Shown here: positions 25,046 to 34,696 of the stretch, one piece after another
Layout: each line of letters starts with the position of its first letter
Position numbering within the stretch: the stretch's first letter is position 1
NCBI GenBank assembly: GCA_017522685.1
Contig: JAFWYN010000015.1
Coordinates: forward strand, 39,798 to 103,797
From: Lachnospiraceae bacterium
Lineage (GTDB): Bacteria; Bacillota_A; Clostridia; Lachnospirales; Lachnospiraceae
Length of the DNA: 64,000 nt
Direction: 5' to 3'
Made by a program: the position numbers and the translations under genes
Notes under the pieces: generated by a model
What the model saw: the letters and a program-made list of their open reading frames with translations, nothing else
What the model was told of the DNA's origin: nothing
The model's database searches: none

Positions 25046-25095
25046 AAAATTAAGAAGTGATGGTGTATCATGAAGATACTGAGGGAAGGAAGTTT

Positions 25096-25791
25096 ATGAG
25101 CAGGATATTGATTATTGAGGATGATGAGGATATTAACCGCCTTTTATATAAAATATTAAGTCGTGAAGGCTATCAGGTGGTGCAGGCCTTTTCCGGAACG
25201 GAAGGTAAGCTTCGGCTGGAGCAGGAGTTGCCGGATTTGATTTTGCTGGATTTGATGCTGCCGGGCATGAAAGGACAGGAGATTACGGAATATGTCCGTA
25301 AGGAAATGCAAAGTAATGTGCCCATTATCATATTGTCTGCCAAGTCAGCGTTGGAGGACAAGGTGGAGCTTCTGACCATGGGAGCGGATGATTATCTGAC
25401 CAAGCCCTTTGAGCCGCAAGAGGTACTGGTACGTGTGATGGCCCTTCTTCGAAGAGCAGGCTTGGGTAACACACAGGGACAAAAGGAAGAAGTAGGAGAG
25501 TATATCTACAAAAATCTGGTACTAAACACAGAAAGCCGGAAAGTAACCGTTCTGGGAGAAGAAATCGCACTGACACCCCATGAGTATGAGATTTTGCTTC
25601 TTTTGCTGCAGCAGCCGGAGAAGGTATTCTCCAGAGATGCCCTGTATGAAAGTATCTGGGGCGGCGGATACTTGGGAGAAGACAACACCGTCAATGTGCA
25701 TGTAAGCAATATTCGAAAGAAGCTGGCAGCAGTGGACGCAGAGCAGGAATATATCAAGACCGTATGGGGAATCGGCTTTAAATTGGCATAA
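25096..25791 (+). CDS. OmpR/PhoB-type response regulator
   Basis: A 231-residue regulator. Receiver domain 1-115 with acidic pocket 'IEDDEDINR', phospho-acceptor Asp52 in 'LLDLMLPG', Thr/Ser 'ILSAKSA' and Lys 'YLTKPFEP'. A winged-helix output domain covers 130-231 ('LTPHEYEILLLL', 'VFSRDALYESIWG', 'VNVHVSNIRKKL', 'IKTVWGIGFKL'). The ATG at 25096 follows GGGAAGGAAG. It belongs with the ABC transporter and the histidine kinase encoded next, and probably controls transporter expression in response to a membrane-active compound. Confidence 0.95.
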   Translation: MSRILIIEDDEDINRLLYKILSREGYQVVQAFSGTEGKLRLEQELPDLILLDLMLPGMKGQEITEYVRKEMQSNVPIIILSAKSALEDKVELLTMGADDYLTKPFEPQEVLVRVMALLRRAGLGNTQGQKEEVGEYIYKNLVLNTESRKVTVLGEEIALTPHEYEILLLLLQQPEKVFSRDALYESIWGGGYLGEDNTVNVHVSNIRKKLAAVDAEQEYIKTVWGIGFKLA

Positions 25792-25882
25792 AATATCTTT
25801 ACGAATTCTTTAAACTTTCTTGAGGACTTATTAATAGCCTTGCAGGTATGATAAGTTTGTAAAGAACAAGGAGGGAGATAGT

Positions 25883-26803
25883 ATGGAGAATATAATTGAA
25901 GCCAAAGGGCTGACGAAAAAGTATCCGAAATGCACCGCACTTCAAAAGGTAAGCTTGGAAATCAAGCGCGGTGAAATCTACGGCCTGGTAGGCGCCAACG
26001 GTGCCGGTAAAACCACTTTATTGAAAATTCTGGCAGGACAGGTATTCCCAAGCGAAGGAGAATTTGCATTATTCGGTGCCTGTGAAAAGAAGGAGCAGGA
26101 GAACCAAAGAAAGCGTCTGGGAGCCTTGATTGAGAATCCCGGTTTTTATCCCCAGATGACCATTGAGCAGAATATGGAGTTTTACAGACTGCAAAAGGGC
26201 GTGCCCGGAAAGCAAATCGTGGAAGATACCCTGAAAATCGTAGGTTTGTGGGAGGTCCGCAAGAAGAAGGGAAGGACTCTTTCTTTAGGTATGAAGCAGA
26301 GACTGGGGTTAGCCGTTGCCTTACTGGGAGAGCCGGAGCTACTCTTTTTAGATGAGCCGGCCAACGGACTGGACCCGGCAGGAATCATCGAGATGCGTAA
26401 TCTTTTGAAAAAGCTGAACCGGGAGAAAAATATTACCATCGTGATTTCCAGTCATATTTTAAGCGAGCTGGAGCATCTGGCCACTGTCTATGGATTTTTA
26501 GACAAAGGCAAAATGCTGGAGCAGATAACCGCCAAAGCCTTACATGAGAAGTGTGGAGATTATTTGGAACTCAAGGTATCCGATGCGGAAAAATACACCA
26601 TGCTTTTGGAAAAACAATTACAGCATACCTCCTATCTGGTGCTGGAGGGTGGCATGGTGCAAATCTTTGACATGAAGTTTGATAGAGAAACATACAGTGC
26701 CCTTGCAGGGGAGAATGGCATAGGAATCCTGGCTATGAACATGAAGCAAAACAGCCTGGAGGACTATTATATGAATCTGACAAAGGGAGGGCAGTTGGTA
26801 TGA
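25883..26803 (+). CDS. ABC transporter ATPase, LanF/BcrA type
   Basis: A 306-residue ATPase. Walker A is 'GANGAGKT' (37-44). The Q-loop position is 'GALIENPGFYPQMT', that is Glu instead of Gln (an 'E-loop'), and the signature is 'LSLGMKQRLGLAVALL'. Both are marks of the lantibiotic-immunity/bacitracin (LanF, BcrA) clade. Walker B is 'LLFLDEPANGLDP' and the H-loop is 'ISSHIL'. AAGGAGG precedes the ATG. Its 3' end overlaps the permease gene by 4 bases. It probably exports or detaches a cell-wall-active peptide, giving self or acquired protection; no bacteriocin gene is visible nearby. Confidence 0.9.
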   Translation: MENIIEAKGLTKKYPKCTALQKVSLEIKRGEIYGLVGANGAGKTTLLKILAGQVFPSEGEFALFGACEKKEQENQRKRLGALIENPGFYPQMTIEQNMEFYRLQKGVPGKQIVEDTLKIVGLWEVRKKKGRTLSLGMKQRLGLAVALLGEPELLFLDEPANGLDPAGIIEMRNLLKKLNREKNITIVISSHILSELEHLATVYGFLDKGKMLEQITAKALHEKCGDYLELKVSDAEKYTMLLEKQLQHTSYLVLEGGMVQIFDMKFDRETYSALAGENGIGILAMNMKQNSLEDYYMNLTKGGQLV

Positions 26804-27576
26804 GAAATTATATAAAGAGTGAATGGTATCGGGTAACCCATACCCCTACCATCTATGTGTTTACAGGGATTTTGGCAGGTTTGGCACTGCTGTTTAATCT
26901 GGTATTGTGGTTTTTTGATAAGGTGGATCCGACATTTCCTTACGGAACCACAGCGTTTTCCTTAAGTAATCTGGCGTGGATGATGACAATGCTCTTTTAC
27001 GTGGGAATGATTCTTGTGTATTTGGTTTTTGCAGATGATAAGAAAAACGGCAGCTTGAAAAATTCCATAGCTTTCGACATTTCCAGGATTGAGATTTTCA
27101 TGGGAAAATGTGTGGTAAGTACCCTTGTTTCCCTGATTAGTCTGGCAGTCATCCTGTTAGTGTTTTTAGGAAGTGCAGTGTTGCTGCTTGAGCCGGGTGT
27201 GGAGCCACGTGCAGTAGAGATTACCTTGCAGGGTGTAGCATGTGTGATTCCCATGGCCATTGCTTCAGAGGTTTTGGGTCTTGCGTTATGTAGTTTCTGC
27301 CAGAAGGAAGTAGTAGCCGGTATTGATTGGTATGTGGTTATGGTAGCCATTCCTCAGATTTGTTATATCCTTGGGTTGAAGTTTGAACCTTTGGCAAAGA
27401 TAGCAGCATGGATGCCCCATAATTATCTTGGCAGGGAAGTCATAGCAAACATGAGTGGCTGGCACTGCTTATGGCAGACCCCTGAGGGTGTGGCAAAATG
27501 TCTGATTTCCGGCTTTATCGGTTTGATTGTGTTCTTGATATTTGGCTTACTGGTTAGCAAAAAGCAGGAAGTGTAA
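26800..27576 (+). CDS. ABC-2 type permease of the LanF/BcrA-like transporter
   Basis: A 258-residue membrane protein with about six helices, beginning 'MRNYIKSEWYRVTHTPTIYV', as in LanE/G and BcrB-type permeases that start with a short cytoplasmic helix. Helices lie roughly at 18-38, 60-80, 105-130, 148-170, 180-200 and 230-252. ATGA overlap with the ATPase shows translational coupling. Only one permease is present, so the functional form would be a homodimer, unlike the LanE-LanG pairs. Confidence 0.88.
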   Translation: MRNYIKSEWYRVTHTPTIYVFTGILAGLALLFNLVLWFFDKVDPTFPYGTTAFSLSNLAWMMTMLFYVGMILVYLVFADDKKNGSLKNSIAFDISRIEIFMGKCVVSTLVSLISLAVILLVFLGSAVLLLEPGVEPRAVEITLQGVACVIPMAIASEVLGLALCSFCQKEVVAGIDWYVVMVAIPQICYILGLKFEPLAKIAAWMPHNYLGREVIANMSGWHCLWQTPEGVAKCLISGFIGLIVFLIFGLLVSKKQEV

Positions 27577-27636
27577 ATGCGATTTAGGGCGTGAAGCTTA
27601 AAATGCGTGTAGTATGAAAAGAAAGGAGGGTGCAAA

Positions 27637-28539
27637 ATGGTATATCTGATTATAGCGGTATTAACGATAGCGACAGTTTATCTTTTGGTGCGCCTTCTTT
27701 CTTTGAAAAAAGCACTGAAAGGTGCCGGAAAGCAGTTGAAGGAAATCAACAGGGAGCTGGAAGAGAACCGTATCGTAAAGCTGGCAGTGCCGGATAAGGA
27801 TGCGGAGGAGCTGCTTACAGTAATCAATGAATCCCTGCAGGCCATCCGTGAACATAAGAATATCTATGCCAAAAGAGAAAAGGTATTGAAGCAGCAGATA
27901 GAGAATATCAGCCATGACCTGCGTACCCCTTTGACCTCCATGTTGGGGTATCTACGTCTCATGGAAACCGGCGGTTTGTGCCCGGAAGAGAAGGAAGACC
28001 TGCAGACAGTCATCCGAAAGGCAGAACGTTTGCAGGAGCTGATAACCCAGTTTTATGAGTACACGAAGGTTACATCATCTGATTATTCCTTGACCTTGGA
28101 AAGCATAGAGGTAACTAAGCTGTTACGTGAAGCCTTGGCGGATGCCTATCCGGAATTGGAGAAGCGACGGCTGGAAGTGGATGTGCAGATGCCCCAAACA
28201 CCTGTGATGCTTAGGGGTAATGTGAATGCCATGCAGAGAGTTTTCCAAAATTTGCTTCAGAATGCAGCACGTTATGCGAAAAGCTGCTTGGAAGTGGCTG
28301 TTTCGGAGAGGGATGGAGAAGTGGAGATAACCTTTACAAATGATGTGGAAGATTTAAATGTATCGGATGTGAATCGTTTGTTTGAGCGGTTCTACACCCC
28401 GGATGCTTCCCGTACCCAAGGTGCTACCGGACTGGGTCTAACTATCGCCAAGGAATTTGTAGAGAAAATGCAAGGAACCATGGAGGCGGAACTGGTAGGG
28501 AAGAAGCTGAGGATGGTTATGAGGTTTAAGGGAAAATAA
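27637..28539 (+). CDS. Sensor histidine kinase
   Basis: A 300-residue kinase with one N-terminal membrane helix (about 2-21) and almost no extracellular domain, followed by a charged coiled-coil (30-85). The H-box is 'ISHDLRTPLTSMLGYLRL' with phospho-acceptor His93. The ATPase domain has an N-box 'QNLLQNAARYA', a G1-like 'TFTNDVEDL', and 'GATGLGLTIAKEF'. Lack of a sensor ectodomain suggests that it senses via the membrane or through the neighbouring transporter, as in BceS-type systems. AAAGGAGGG precedes the ATG. The RR-ATPase-permease-HK order is self-contained. Confidence 0.93.
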   Translation: MVYLIIAVLTIATVYLLVRLLSLKKALKGAGKQLKEINRELEENRIVKLAVPDKDAEELLTVINESLQAIREHKNIYAKREKVLKQQIENISHDLRTPLTSMLGYLRLMETGGLCPEEKEDLQTVIRKAERLQELITQFYEYTKVTSSDYSLTLESIEVTKLLREALADAYPELEKRRLEVDVQMPQTPVMLRGNVNAMQRVFQNLLQNAARYAKSCLEVAVSERDGEVEITFTNDVEDLNVSDVNRLFERFYTPDASRTQGATGLGLTIAKEFVEKMQGTMEAELVGKKLRMVMRFKGK

Positions 28540-28665
28540 CAATACCGCACGTAGGAAATGCGCTCAGTTTATTGTTATGGACGAATGCGCATATATTGTG
28601 TATAATTTAATTGTTATTATATACAACGGATGAGGATGGACAAGCTGATATAAGAGGGGTTATCC

Positions 28666-29409
28666 ATGAATAAACAAACGAAAAAGAAAATGCTTACCCG
28701 GGAAGAGATTACGAACTTATTGGACACTTGTTATGATAAGTGTTTGTATGGAATTCCGAAAGTGAGTTCCGATGTAAAAAAGATGTGTGAGGATTATGTA
28801 AATAAGCATTCCGATAAAGAAGAAGCTTGTAAAGCGTTGCTACGTAATCAAATTGCTAAATGTACAACTTCGGGTTTCGTTTTGGGATTGGGCGGTATTT
28901 TCACCATGCCGGTGACACTTCCGGCCAATTTGGGAAGCGTTATGTATGTGCAAATGAGAATGATAGCCTGTGTAGCTTATATGAATGATTATGAATTAGA
29001 GAATGATCAGACAAAAGCCTTTGTATATGCTTGTTTGGCGGGGGTTAACGTAGAAAAAATGATGCAATATGCCAGTGATGTATATGGTGTAGAAATATCC
29101 GATGGATTGATAAATAAAATTAAAGGTAAGATTTTAAGAAAAATTGAGCAAAAGGTAGCGTTCCGACTGGTAAGAAAATTCGGAACCAAGAGTATTGCGA
29201 ATCTGGGAAAAATAATACCCGGAGTGGGTGCTGTTATTGGCGGTAGCCTTGACTTGGCAGAAACGAAAAGTATTGCTAAAAGAGCCTATAAGTGGTTCCA
29301 TGATGGAGACTTTTCTATGGAGAAAACAGAGAAAGAAGAGGTCGTTATTGCGGAGGACGGAGACTTTGAAGAGATGTCTGGGGAATCTGAAGAAAACATA
29401 AATGATTAA
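28666..29409 (+). CDS. EcsC-family protein
   Basis: A 247-residue protein with the EcsC domain: the conserved glycine-rich amphipathic region 'GFVLGLGGIFTMPVTLPANL' followed by 'MYVQMRMIACVAYMNDYELE', and a second glycine-rich stretch, 'GKIIPGVGAVIGGSLDLAET'. EcsC proteins are peripheral or weakly membrane-associated, and their function is poorly defined. The C-terminus is very acidic. It is a single gene with AGAGGGGTT as ribosome site. It precedes uvrB by 144 bases but probably has a separate transcript, since a strong promoter lies between them. Confidence 0.82.
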   Translation: MNKQTKKKMLTREEITNLLDTCYDKCLYGIPKVSSDVKKMCEDYVNKHSDKEEACKALLRNQIAKCTTSGFVLGLGGIFTMPVTLPANLGSVMYVQMRMIACVAYMNDYELENDQTKAFVYACLAGVNVEKMMQYASDVYGVEISDGLINKIKGKILRKIEQKVAFRLVRKFGTKSIANLGKIIPGVGAVIGGSLDLAETKSIAKRAYKWFHDGDFSMEKTEKEEVVIAEDGDFEEMSGESEENIND

Positions 29410-29422
29410 GAAGATAAAAAAC

Positions 29423-29436
29423 AGAACAAATGTTTG
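29423..29436. promoter_or_regulatory. Probable LexA (SOS) box
   Basis: AGAACAAATGTTTG fits the Gram-positive LexA/DinR operator CGAAC-N4-GTTYG at all but the first base. It overlaps the -35 element of the uvrB promoter, so bound LexA would block polymerase. Confidence 0.72.
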
Positions 29437-29462
29437 CAAAGCGTGTAAAAATGTGCTATACT
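29434..29462 (+). promoter_or_regulatory. uvrB promoter
   Basis: TTGCAA (29434-29439), 17-base spacer, TATACT (29457-29462). A LexA-like box overlaps the -35, and one arm of a large inverted repeat fills the spacer. Confidence 0.65.
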
Positions 29463-29486
29463 GAAAAAGCACAAATTTACACGCTT
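29439..29486. repeat. 18-base imperfect inverted repeat spanning the uvrB -10
   Basis: Left arm 29439-29456 and right arm 29469-29486 match at 16 of 18 positions (outer AAGCGTGTAAA/TTTACACGCTT is perfect). The 12 bases between them begin with the -10 hexamer. Since transcription would start near 29469, the full hairpin cannot form in the mRNA, which suggests a DNA-level operator. Confidence 0.6.
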
Positions 29487-29553
29487 GTATTTTGCACAAA
29501 AATGTATATGATATAGAGTGATTAGTTTTTTTAAGATACATCAGGAGGCTTGT

Positions 29554-31554
29554 ATGGCACAGGAACAGGTTTTCAAACTTCATAGCGAATTTGCACCCAC
29601 CGGTGACCAGCCCCAGGCGATTAAGGATTTGGTGGAGGGCTTCAGACAGGGCAATCAGTTTCAGACCTTGCTGGGTGTGACCGGTTCCGGTAAGACCTTT
29701 ACCATGGCCAATGTGATTGCGGCGCTGAATAAGCCCACCCTGATTATTGCCCATAATAAGACCCTGGCAGGTCAGCTTTACGGGGAGTTTAAGGAGTTCT
29801 TCCCGGAGAATGCGGTGGAGTATTTTGTGTCCTACTACGATTATTATCAGCCGGAGGCTTATGTGCCTTCTTCGGATACTTATATTGCTAAGGATTCCTC
29901 CATCAATGAGGAAATTGATAAGCTGAGACTGTCTGCCACAGCCTCCCTTTCCGAGAGGAAGGATGTCATCGTAGTGGCCAGTGTGTCCTGTATATATGGC
30001 TTGGGAAGCCCGGACGAATATCAGGATATGATTGTGTCCTTACGTCCAGGCATGCTGAAGGATAGGGATCAGGTCATCCGGGAGTTGATTGATATCCAGT
30101 ATGACAGAAACGATTTGGATGTGCAACGCGGTACCTTTAGAGTGCGGGGGGATGTGGTGGAGATTTATCCTGCCCAGGGCGGTGATTATCTGATTCGCGT
30201 TGAGTTTTTCGGAGATGAAATCGACCGTATCACGGAGGTGGAGCCTCTGACAGGCAAGGTTCATGTAGCATTGAATCATATATCCATTTTCCCGGCCTCC
30301 CATTACGTAGTGGCGCCGGAGAAGATTCAGAAGGCCTGTGACAATATTGAGATAGAGCTGAAGGAGCGGATTCAATATTTTAAGGGCGAGGATAAGCTGA
30401 TTGAAGCCCAGCGTATTTCCGAGAGGACCAATTTTGATATTGAAATGATGAGGGAGACCGGTTTTTGTTCCGGCATTGAGAACTATTCCAGGCATCTGAA
30501 TTTCTTGGAGCCGGGGGCCACACCCATGACCCTGATGGATTATTTTAAGGATGACTGTTTGATTATTATAGACGAGTCCCATATGACCATTCCCCAGATT
30601 CGAGGTATGTTTGCAGGGGACCGTTCCAGGAAGCAGACATTGGTGGATTATGGCTTTCGTCTGCCTTCCGCACTGGACAACAGACCACTTAATTTTGAGG
30701 AGTTTGAGAACCATATTGACCAGATGATGTTTGTGTCTGCCACCCCTTCTGTGTACGAGGAGGAGCATGAACTTCTTCGTACGGAGCAGATAATCCGCCC
30801 CACGGGGCTTTTGGACCCTCAGGTGGATGTGCGCCCGGTGGAGGGGCAGATTGATGATTTGATCGGCGAAATAAACAAGGAAGTAGAGAAGCGGGGTAAG
30901 GTGCTGATTACCACTCTGACCAAGCGGATGGCGGAGGATTTGACCGAATATATGAAGGATGTGGGCATCCGTGTCAGATACCTGCATGCGGATATTGATA
31001 CACTGGAGCGTGCGGAGATCATCCGTGATATGCGTCTGGATGTGTTTGATGTGCTGGTGGGTATCAATCTGCTTCGAGAGGGTCTGGATATTCCGGAGAT
31101 TTCCCTGGTAGCCATCCTGGATGCGGACAAAGAAGGCTTCCTTCGTAGTGCCACATCCCTGATACAGACCGTGGGTCGTGCTGCCCGTAATGCAGAGGGC
31201 CGCGTCATTATGTATGCGGACATGATTACGGATTCCATGCGGATCGCCCTGGATGAAACCAACAGGCGACGTGAGATCCAGATGAAATACAATGAGGAGC
31301 ATGGCATCACCCCTCAGACCATTAAGAAGGCAGTGCGAGACCTGATTAGTATTTCCAGAGCCATCGCCGCGGAAGAAGTGAAGTTTGAAAAGGATCCCGA
31401 ATCCATGAGCCGTAAGGAACTGGAGAAGCTTATCGGAGAGGTGCAAAAGAAGATGCAGAAGGCGGCTACGGAGCTGAATTTCGAGGCGGCAGCAGAGCTT
31501 CGTGACAAGATGCTGGAGCTGAAGAAAAAGCTTCAGGAATTGGATGAAGAATAG
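29554..31554 (+). CDS. uvrB: Excinuclease ABC subunit B
   Basis: A 666-residue damage-verification helicase of nucleotide excision repair. Walker A is '[15 protein letters not shown]'. The beta-hairpin region is '[12 protein letters not shown]'. Helicase motifs include 'DESHMTIPQ', '[11 protein letters not shown]' and 'QTVGRAARN'. A UVR motif at the C-terminus, about 625-660 ('[20 protein letters not shown]'), contacts UvrC. The ATG at 29554 follows CAGGAGG; the longer frame from 29518 is not conserved. It is followed after 26 bases by uvrA. The promoter carries a probable LexA box, as in B. subtilis uvrBA. Confidence 0.98.
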   Translation: MAQEQVFKLHSEFAPTGDQPQAIKDLVEGFRQGNQFQTLLGVTGSGKTFTMANVIAALNKPTLIIAHNKTLAGQLYGEFKEFFPENAVEYFVSYYDYYQPEAYVPSSDTYIAKDSSINEEIDKLRLSATASLSERKDVIVVASVSCIYGLGSPDEYQDMIVSLRPGMLKDRDQVIRELIDIQYDRNDLDVQRGTFRVRGDVVEIYPAQGGDYLIRVEFFGDEIDRITEVEPLTGKVHVALNHISIFPASHYVVAPEKIQKACDNIEIELKERIQYFKGEDKLIEAQRISERTNFDIEMMRETGFCSGIENYSRHLNFLEPGATPMTLMDYFKDDCLIIIDESHMTIPQIRGMFAGDRSRKQTLVDYGFRLPSALDNRPLNFEEFENHIDQMMFVSATPSVYEEEHELLRTEQIIRPTGLLDPQVDVRPVEGQIDDLIGEINKEVEKRGKVLITTLTKRMAEDLTEYMKDVGIRVRYLHADIDTLERAEIIRDMRLDVFDVLVGINLLREGLDIPEISLVAILDADKEGFLRSATSLIQTVGRAARNAEGRVIMYADMITDSMRIALDETNRRREIQMKYNEEHGITPQTIKKAVRDLISISRAIAAEEVKFEKDPESMSRKELEKLIGEVQKKMQKAATELNFEAAAELRDKMLELKKKLQELDEE

Positions 31555-31580
31555 AGTGTTTGAAGAGAGAAGAGGAAATC

Positions 31581-34424
31581 ATGGAAGAAGCAAAGAAGAT
31601 GCTTCCCCGTAGGGACTATATTAAGATACGGGGAGCACATGAGCATAATTTAAAGGGAATCGATGTGGATATTCCCAGAAATGAATTTGTGGTACTGACC
31701 GGTATGTCCGGTTCCGGTAAGTCATCACTGGCTTTTGATACCATCTATGCAGAGGGGCAGAGACGTTATATGGAGTCGCTGTCTTCTTATGCACGTCAGT
31801 TTTTGGGTCAGATGGAGAAACCCAATGTGGACCAGATAGAGGGCTTATCACCGGCCATATCCATCGATCAGAAGTCCACCAACCGCAATCCCCGTTCTAC
31901 CGTTGGTACGGTGACGGAGATTTACGATTACTTCAGACTTCTGTATGCGCGAATCGGTATCCCCCATTGTCCCAGATGCGGCAGAGTGATTGCCAAGCAG
32001 ACGGTGGATCAGATGGTGGACCAGATTATGGAGCAGGGGGAAGGTACCCGTTTGCAACTTCTGGCACCGGTGGTAAGAGGCAAAAAGGGACGACATGAAA
32101 AGGTCTTTGACAGAGCCAAGAGAAGCGGCTTTGTCAGGGTGAGAGTGGATGGCAATCTCTATGAGCTTTCGGAAGAAATCGAACTGGATAAAAATATCAA
32201 GCACAATATCGAAATCGTGGTAGACCGACTGATTGTAAGGGAAGGTATCCAGAAGCGTCTGACGGACTCCATAGAAACTGCTTTGGATTTGGCAGAAGGA
32301 CTGCTGATGGTGGACATCATTGACGGAGATACATTGACCTTCAGTCAGAGCTTTTCCTGTCCCGATTGCGGTGTCAGCATCAGTGAGGTGGAGCCCCGCA
32401 GCTTCTCTTTCAACAATCCTTTCGGTGCCTGCCCGGATTGTTTTGGTTTGGGCTACAAGATGGAATTTGATGTGGAACTGATGATTCCGGATATGAGCAG
32501 GAGCATTAAACAGGGAGCCATTGCGGTGATGGGCTGGCAGTCCTGCGGAGATAAGGGAAGCTTTACCAATGCCATGTTACGGGCTTTGTGCGACCGTTTT
32601 CACTTTGATTTGGATACTCCTTTTGAAGAATATCCGGAGGAGATTAAGAAGATATTGCTGTATGGTACGGATGTATCCGTTGATGTGTATTATGAAGGGC
32701 AGAGAGGCAAAGGAGTATATCCCATTGTCTTTGACGGTTTGATTCGTAATGTGGAGCGCCGCTATAAGGAGACTTTCTCGGAAAGTGCCAAGGCAGAGTA
32801 TGAAAGCTTTATGCGGATTACACCATGTAAACTTTGCGACGGCATGCGTTTAAAGCAGGAGTCTCTGGCTGTTACTGTTTGCGATAAGAATATTTATGAG
32901 ATTACCTCCATGTCCATCGGAAAGTTGGCAGAGTTTCTGATGGACATGCAGCTGACTAAGCAACAGGAATTGATTGGTCATCAGATTTTAAAGGAAATTC
33001 GTGCCAGAGTGGGCTTTTTGGTAAATGTAGGTCTGGATTATTTATCCCTTGCCCGAGGAACAGCCACGCTGTCCGGCGGCGAAGCCCAGCGTATCCGTTT
33101 GGCTACCCAGATTGGTTCCGGACTGGTAGGTGTGTGCTATATTCTGGATGAACCCAGTATCGGTCTGCATCAGAGGGACAATGACAAACTTCTGGATGCC
33201 TTGAAGCGTCTGAAGGATTTAGGCAATACTTTGATCGTGGTGGAGCATGATGAAGATACCATGCGGGCGGCGGATTATATCGTAGATATCGGCCCCGGTG
33301 CCGGCTCCCACGGCGGAGAAGTAGTAGCTACCGGTACAGCGGAGGATATTATGAAGGTGCCGGAGTCCATTACGGGTAAGTATTTAAGCGGCGAGTTAAA
33401 GATACCGGTTCCTAAGATGCGCAGAAAACCTACCGGTACCATAAAGGTGTTGGGTGCACAGGAGAATAATCTGAAGAATATTGATGTGGAGTTCCCGTTG
33501 GGTGTGATGACCTGTGTTACCGGTGTGTCCGGTTCCGGAAAGAGTTCCCTGGTGAATGAGATTCTTTACAAGAAGCTGGCCCGTACCTTAAATCGTGCCC
33601 GTATCATTCCCGGTAGACACAAAGGGATTGAAGGTCTGGAGCAGCTGGATAAGGTAATTGATATTGATCAGTCCCCCATCGGCAGGACCCCCCGTTCCAA
33701 TCCGGCTACTTATACCGGTGTATTTGATATGATACGTGATTTGTTTGCTTCCACCGTGGATGCCAAGGCCAAGGGTTACAGCAAGGGCCGTTTCAGCTTT
33801 AATGTAAAGGGCGGACGCTGTGAGGCCTGCAGTGGAGACGGTATTATCAAGATAGAGATGCATTTCCTGGCGGATGTATATGTGCCCTGCGAGGTGTGCG
33901 GCGGAAAGCGTTATAACAGGGAAACCCTGGATGTAAAGTATAAGGGTAAGAGCATCTTTGATGTATTGGATATGACCGTGGAGGAAGCAGTGACCTTCTT
34001 TGAGAATGTGCCGTCCGTAAAGCGTAAGATTGAAACTTTGAATGATGTAGGATTGTCTTACATCAAGCTGGGACAGCCTTCCACCACTCTTTCGGGAGGA
34101 GAGGCACAGCGTATCAAGCTGGCTACGGAGCTTTCCCGCAGAAGCACGGGCAAAACCATCTATATTCTGGATGAACCTACTACAGGTCTGCATTTTGCTG
34201 ATGTACACAAGCTGATAGAGATTCTCCACCGTCTGGCCGACGGCGGTAATACAGTGGTTGTCATAGAGCACAATCTGGACGTGATTAAGACGGCGGATTA
34301 TATTATAGATATCGGCCCGGAGGGAGGAGACGGAGGCGGTACGGTTATAGCTACCGGTACACCGGAGGAGATTGCGAAGCATCCTTCTTCTTATACAGGA
34401 AAATATGTGAAGAAAATGTTATAG
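31581..34424 (+). CDS. uvrA: Excinuclease ABC subunit A
   Basis: A 947-residue DNA-damage sensor ATPase. It has two ABC modules: the first Walker A '[14 protein letters not shown]' and signature '[16 protein letters not shown]', the second Walker A '[14 protein letters not shown]' and signature '[16 protein letters not shown]'. Zinc-finger cysteines are at 'CPRCGRV', 'CPDCGVSI...CPDCFGLG' and 'CEACSGDG...CEVCGGKR'. The ATG at 31581 is preferred (GAGAGAAGAGG upstream) over TTG 31560. It is in one operon with uvrB. A strong terminator follows. Confidence 0.98.
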   Translation: MEEAKKMLPRRDYIKIRGAHEHNLKGIDVDIPRNEFVVLTGMSGSGKSSLAFDTIYAEGQRRYMESLSSYARQFLGQMEKPNVDQIEGLSPAISIDQKSTNRNPRSTVGTVTEIYDYFRLLYARIGIPHCPRCGRVIAKQTVDQMVDQIMEQGEGTRLQLLAPVVRGKKGRHEKVFDRAKRSGFVRVRVDGNLYELSEEIELDKNIKHNIEIVVDRLIVREGIQKRLTDSIETALDLAEGLLMVDIIDGDTLTFSQSFSCPDCGVSISEVEPRSFSFNNPFGACPDCFGLGYKMEFDVELMIPDMSRSIKQGAIAVMGWQSCGDKGSFTNAMLRALCDRFHFDLDTPFEEYPEEIKKILLYGTDVSVDVYYEGQRGKGVYPIVFDGLIRNVERRYKETFSESAKAEYESFMRITPCKLCDGMRLKQESLAVTVCDKNIYEITSMSIGKLAEFLMDMQLTKQQELIGHQILKEIRARVGFLVNVGLDYLSLARGTATLSGGEAQRIRLATQIGSGLVGVCYILDEPSIGLHQRDNDKLLDALKRLKDLGNTLIVVEHDEDTMRAADYIVDIGPGAGSHGGEVVATGTAEDIMKVPESITGKYLSGELKIPVPKMRRKPTGTIKVLGAQENNLKNIDVEFPLGVMTCVTGVSGSGKSSLVNEILYKKLARTLNRARIIPGRHKGIEGLEQLDKVIDIDQSPIGRTPRSNPATYTGVFDMIRDLFASTVDAKAKGYSKGRFSFNVKGGRCEACSGDGIIKIEMHFLADVYVPCEVCGGKRYNRETLDVKYKGKSIFDVLDMTVEEAVTFFENVPSVKRKIETLNDVGLSYIKLGQPSTTLSGGEAQRIKLATELSRRSTGKTIYILDEPTTGLHFADVHKLIEILHRLADGGNTVVVIEHNLDVIKTADYIIDIGPEGGDGGGTVIATGTPEEIAKHPSSYTGKYVKKML

Positions 34425-34473
34425 GTATTAAGTTTTGTAATTATTTGTCGATAAATATTGTACAAAGCAGGGA

Positions 34474-34520
34474 CGCGAAAAAGCGAGCGGAAGGAACCGT
34501 TCTCTTTTTCGCGTTTTTAA
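34474..34520 (+). terminator. Terminator of uvrBA
   Basis: ACGCGAAAAAG (34474-34484) pairs perfectly with CTTTTTCGCGT (34505-34515), followed by TTTTAAAA; the 20-base loop can form a small inner helix. Confidence 0.8.
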
Positions 34521-34554
34521 AATATTAATTTTTACGAAAGAATATTGAAGTACT

Positions 34555-34582
34555 TGCATTTTCCTGTATCTGAATGTAAACT
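34555..34582 (+). promoter_or_regulatory. Predicted promoter of mbl
   Basis: TTGCAT (34555-34560), 16-base spacer, TAAACT (34577-34582). This gives a leader of about 110 bases containing a hairpin. Confidence 0.42.
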
Positions 34583-34591
34583 ATACGTGGT

Positions 34592-34636
34592 GGAAACTAT
34601 TCAGCGGTTTTGCACATGGAGTTCGGAATAGTTTCC
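34592..34636 (+). promoter_or_regulatory. Leader hairpin upstream of mbl
   Basis: GGAAACTATTC (34592-34602) and GAATAGTTTCC (34626-34636) are perfect 11-base arms around a 23-base loop. No T-tract follows, so it is not a terminator. It could stabilise the mRNA or bind a regulator. Confidence 0.5.
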
Positions 34637-34696
34637 TGGCATGAAAAAAGTAAAAACAATCATAAAATAAAAGATAGATCAGGAAGGGAAAAGGAT

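Noticed and set aside
28536..28578. ATAACAAT/ATTGTTAT repeat after the histidine kinase as a terminator
   Set aside because: The arms are AT-rich, the left one includes the stop codon, and no T-tract follows.
30040..31446. Long (468-codon) minus-strand open frame inside uvrB
   Set aside because: It lies wholly antisense to a well-conserved gene, has no family match and no ribosome site.
33588..34382. 264-codon minus-strand frame inside uvrA
   Set aside because: It is antisense to conserved uvrA coding sequence, with no motif or start signal.
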